Origin: Chitinophagaceae bacterium UBA4411 | GTDB taxonomy: Bacteria > Bacteroidota > Bacteroidia > Chitinophagales > Chitinophagaceae | Reading direction: 5' to 3' | NCBI GenBank assembly: GCA_002400415.1 | Contig: DGQP01000002.1 | Span: forward strand, 496,001 to 560,000 | Length of the DNA: 64,000 nucleotides | Shown: piece after piece, positions 61,799-64,000 of the stretch | How the letters are laid out: each line of letters starts with the position of its first letter | How positions within the stretch are numbered: position 1 is the stretch's first letter | The notes under the pieces: model-generated | Seen by the model: only the letters and a program-made list of their open reading frames with translations | Databases searched by the model: none | Told to the model about the DNA's origin: nothing | Position numbers and translations under genes: made by a program

Positions 61799-62446
61799 AT
61801 GAAACTTCAATTCATTAACCTGATAAAGAGGTGGCTTACCGGCTGCCTCTTGTTTTTGGGATTAAGTTGCACTTACCAAACAGGCCATAAAAAGAGCACC
61901 GATACCACCCGTTATTACCTGCGTATTGACAGCACCAGGGCGCTTATTCAAAATGGTGACCTTATATTTCGCAATGGAACGGATGAGGTAAGTAAAGCCG
62001 CCCGGAGTATGAACCGTATTGATACTTCCTTTTCACATTGCGGTATTCTGTTAATAGAAAACAACGGTATTTTTGTTTACCATGCTATCGGCGGCAGTTA
62101 TAATCCGGATCAGAAACTAAGGCGTGATCCTCTCGACAGTTTTTTGATACCCGGGGAAGCAGATCGTTTCGCAGTATACCGGTATGAGCTGGCTGCGGCA
62201 GAAAAAGATTCTCTCTCATTGATTGTGCGCCGGTTTCACCGTGCGGGCCTGAAGTTTGATATGTATTTCAATTTCCTCACCGATGAAACCATGTATTGCT
62301 CTGAATTTGTTTTCAAAAGTCTCGATAAAGCGATGTCTGGCGAATTGGCTGAATCCATCAGGGCCCGGGAATGGCCTTTTGGTATATCACCGGATGACCT
62401 TTTCCTTTACAAAAAGAGCAGGTTGATAAAAAGAGTTGACTTTTAA
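61799..62446 (+). CDS. YiiX-type NlpC/P60-like (permuted) peptidase lipoprotein
   Basis: Lipoprotein signal (LFLGLSC, C24). Circularly permuted papain-like fold: GDLIFR at residues 53-58, the likely catalytic His H80 (SFSHCGIL) and Cys C167 (TMYCSEFVF). Such proteins may cleave peptidoglycan peptides or amide/ester bonds; the substrate is unknown. 215 residues, 3 bp after phoH and so co-transcribed. Confidence 0.85.
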   Translation: MKLQFINLIKRWLTGCLLFLGLSCTYQTGHKKSTDTTRYYLRIDSTRALIQNGDLIFRNGTDEVSKAARSMNRIDTSFSHCGILLIENNGIFVYHAIGGSYNPDQKLRRDPLDSFLIPGEADRFAVYRYELAAAEKDSLSLIVRRFHRAGLKFDMYFNFLTDETMYCSEFVFKSLDKAMSGELAESIRAREWPFGISPDDLFLYKKSRLIKRVDF

Positions 62447-62457
62447 TCTCGCTTGCT

Positions 62458-62487
62458 TTTGATATTGAAGGGGAAAGACTACATTTG
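62458..62487 (+). promoter_or_regulatory. Promoter of the 62508 lipoprotein gene
   Basis: -33 TTTG (62458-62461), 18 bp, -7 TACATTTG (62480-62487). Start codon at 62508, giving a short leader. Confidence 0.65.
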
Positions 62488-62507
62488 TCGCACTCAAAAC
62501 CACTTAT

Positions 62508-63095
62508 ATGAAAAAAATAATGCAATCCCTGTTTCTCTTTGCAGGTGCAGCCATGCTGATCGTTAGCTGTAATAACAAAGGAGCCGGCTCTGATCCCAAA
62601 GCCGTGCTGGTTGAATTCATGAAAAGACTTTCCGAAAAAGATATTGATGGCGCTGCCAAACTGGCTACCAAAGACAGTAAAGCCGCACTGGATATGATGA
62701 AGAAAGCTATTGATATGGGTGAAAAAATGAAAGGAGAAGTTAAAGAAGAGGAAGATCCCACTGCTGATTTCAAGGATGTGGAAATCGGTGAAGCCAAAAT
62801 CAATGGTGAAACAGCTTTGGTACCCTTTAAAAGCAAAAAGGAAAAAGAAAGCATTGACTTCCCTTTAAAAAAAGAAGATGGCGCCTGGAAAGTTGATTTC
62901 AGCATGGCAACCCTGATGAAAATGGGTAAAGACAAAGCCGGCGCTGAAAGCGGTATGGACGGTATGACCGAAGACGGGAAAGATGTGAATGTAAGTGCCG
63001 AGGACCTGCAAAAGGGCATGCAGGCTGTAGACAGCATCATGAAAGATCCTAAAACACAGGAAGCAATGAAAGCTCTTGAAAAACTGAAACAGTAA
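62508..63095 (+). CDS. DUF4878-like lipoprotein, Lys/Glu/Asp-rich
   Basis: Lipoprotein signal (AAMLIVSC, C21). An NTF2-like DUF4878-type domain (about residues 28-145: AVLVEFMKRLSEKDIDGAAKLAT ... FPLKKEDGAWKVDFS) is followed by a charged Met-rich tail. 195 residues. Function unknown; an envelope location is predicted. A terminator follows. Confidence 0.78.
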   Translation: MKKIMQSLFLFAGAAMLIVSCNNKGAGSDPKAVLVEFMKRLSEKDIDGAAKLATKDSKAALDMMKKAIDMGEKMKGEVKEEEDPTADFKDVEIGEAKINGETALVPFKSKKEKESIDFPLKKEDGAWKVDFSMATLMKMGKDKAGAESGMDGMTEDGKDVNVSAEDLQKGMQAVDSIMKDPKTQEAMKALEKLKQ

Positions 63096-63118
63096 ATAAT
63101 TGCTTTTCCAATTAATAC

Positions 63119-63149
63119 TGATAAAGCCCCTTACTGAGGGGCTTTATCA
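63119..63149 (+). terminator. Terminator after the 62508 gene
   Basis: TGATAAAGCCCC / GGGGCTTTATCA, a 12-bp perfect stem (63119-63130, 63138-63149) with a 7-nt loop. It is symmetrical enough to work on both strands. Confidence 0.8.
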
Positions 63150-63164
63150 TTTATGTATAATACA

Positions 63165-63191
63165 AGCTGCAAACTTTCGTAATTTGCAGCT
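63165..63191. promoter_or_regulatory. 9-bp perfect inverted repeat ending at a start codon
   Basis: AGCTGCAAA (63165-63173) and TTTGCAGCT (63183-63191), spacer 9 bp. The right arm touches the ATG at 63192. It can be an operator or an RNA hairpin shielding the start; the right arm and spacer contain TAATTTG, close to a -7 element. Confidence 0.55.
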
Positions 63192-63623
63192 ATGAACAGA
63201 AGGATACTTTTTGCAGCTTTAGCCCTAATTTTCTTTGCTTCCTGCAAAGACACCGGCAGAAATACGACCGGCGGGCAACCCTCCAGCGATATTGATGCAG
63301 CCCGTGAATTTATCCGTGCTGCTTTGGATGGTGATTATACCAAAGCAAAAACATTTGTAGTCAATGACTCCCTCAACCAGCAGGATATTGAAGCCTCCGA
63401 AAGATTATACAGGGAAAGAATGAGTACTGAAGATAAAACAAAATACAGGGGAGCTTCTATTCATATTCATGAAACAAGAGCAATTAATGACTCAACCAGT
63501 ATCATTTATTACTCCAATACGTTCCGGAACCAAAAGGACTCATTGAAAGTGGTAAAATCGGGCGGCAAATGGCTGGTGGATTTCAAATATATCTTTAAGC
63601 ACAAACCCGACAGCCTGCGATGA
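63192..63623 (+). CDS. DUF4878-like lipoprotein upstream of crcB
   Basis: Lipoprotein signal (LALIFFASC, C18). NTF2-like core: DAAREFIRAALDGDYTKAKTFVVND near residues 35-59 and SLKVVKSGGKWLVDFKYIF near the C-terminus. 143 residues. It appears to be a distant paralogue of the preceding lipoprotein. The stop overlaps the crcB start (ATGA at 63620), so the two are coupled. Confidence 0.78.
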   Translation: MNRRILFAALALIFFASCKDTGRNTTGGQPSSDIDAAREFIRAALDGDYTKAKTFVVNDSLNQQDIEASERLYRERMSTEDKTKYRGASIHIHETRAINDSTSIIYYSNTFRNQKDSLKVVKSGGKWLVDFKYIFKHKPDSLR

Positions 63624-63991
63624 TCAAAAACATCCTTTTAATAGGATTAGGCGGGGGGATCGGAAGTATAGCCCGTTATCTCTGCCAGAGATGGGTGGCT
63701 ATTTATTATCCTCACCAGTTCCCCTGGGGAACATTTGCCGTGAATATTGCAGGAAGTTTACTGATCGGAATTTTCTGGGGGCTCAGTTTCCGTTCATTTG
63801 ATGTAAATGAAAGCTGGAAGCTGTTCCTGATGACAGGGCTTTGCGGCGGGTTTACCACTTTTTCTGCCTTTACCCTGGAAGGGGTTGGATTACTGAAAGA
63901 AAACAGGACAGGATTATTTTTACTTTACACAGCAGGCAGTGTTATAGCCGGCTTACTTGCAACCTATGCCGGTATGAAACTTTCCCGCTGA
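63620..63991 (+). CDS. crcB: Fluoride exporter CrcB/Fluc
   Basis: Dual-topology homodimeric fluoride channel with four membrane segments. Motifs: GGGIGSIARY (residues 11-20), WGTFAVNIAGSLLIG (pore Asn, about 36-50) and LCGGFTTFSAFTLE (about 75-88, the Phe box and Na-site region). 123 residues. No fluoride riboswitch is recognisable upstream, which is coding. Coupled to the preceding lipoprotein gene. Confidence 0.94.
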   Translation: MIKNILLIGLGGGIGSIARYLCQRWVAIYYPHQFPWGTFAVNIAGSLLIGIFWGLSFRSFDVNESWKLFLMTGLCGGFTTFSAFTLEGVGLLKENRTGLFLLYTAGSVIAGLLATYAGMKLSR

Positions 63992-64000
63992 TAAAACTTT

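Noticed and set aside
63150..63620. Fluoride riboswitch for crcB
   Set aside because: The sequence before crcB is coding and the short spacer before that gene does not show the riboswitch fold.
1..64000. tRNA, rRNA, prophage or insertion-sequence transposase genes
   Set aside because: I looked through the spacers and found no cloverleaf, rRNA-like or transposase sequence.

Overview
This window is chromosomal DNA of a Bacteroidota bacterium, most likely a member of the Chitinophagaceae or a close relative (inference). The signs are a SusC/SusD pair with surface lipoproteins, TonB-dependent receptors with carboxypeptidase-like N-terminal domains, many short lipoprotein signals, TAnnTTTG-type -7 promoter motifs, weak Shine-Dalgarno sites and a moderate GC content. 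No rRNA, tRNA, CRISPR array, prophage or recognisable transposase is visible.

Layout. 1-7337 (+): branched-chain amino-acid operon ilvD (5' end cut by the window), a secreted TonB-C-like protein, ilvB, ilvN, ilvC, ilvA. 7498-16491 (+): nitrogen block of gltB and gltD (glutamate synthase), amt (ammonium channel) and a beta-barrel porin. 16584-21612 (-): aguB, a frameshifted four-helix-bundle gene, aguA (agmatine to putrescine), then ppc. 21784-25708 (-): infA-rpmJ-rpsM-rpsK-rpsD-rpoA-rplQ. 25831-33155 (-): a conserved hypothetical gene preceded by a TetR-controlled TolC/HlyD/ABC efflux operon resembling E. coli cecR-ybhGFSR. 33308-38716: hmgA, a phosphoesterase, a membrane protein, a beta-propeller lipoprotein, a TPR lipoprotein and rpe. 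38762-51943: a beta-glucan (laminarin-type) utilisation locus with three GH16 enzymes, two surface-glycan-binding-type lipoproteins, SusD, SusC and a divergent membrane regulator (beta-propeller, Y_Y_Y, LuxR-type HTH). 51990-60531: a TonB-dependent receptor, a soluble histidine kinase with about twelve PAS domains, and a hemerythrin protein. 60827-63991 (+): phoH, a YiiX-type peptidase lipoprotein, two small lipoproteins and crcB.

The most unusual structure lies between the genes. Several intergenic spacers hold short arrays of degenerate 8-bp or 7-bp units arranged as inverted pairs. One pair brackets a four-helix-bundle (23S rRNA intervening-sequence-protein family) gene between aguB and aguA; three gene-less copies of the same family sit in the ilvB-ilvN, gltB-gltD and rpsK-rpsD spacers. 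They start at or within a few bases of the stop codon of the upstream gene, and in one case the array encodes the first residues of the downstream enzyme (AguA). Separate families with a 7-bp unit (rpsM-rpsK, infA-rpmJ) and an AT-rich 8-bp unit (TPR gene-rpe) have the same architecture. I read these as a candidate undescribed class of small operon-inserted elements, possibly mobilised with the help of the four-helix-bundle protein; the mobilisation is inference.

Two regulatory circuits can be read directly. Matching TetR-type palindromes sit at the tetR promoter and over the tolC start codon, and four ACYACATCA boxes lie in helical phase between susC and its divergent regulator.
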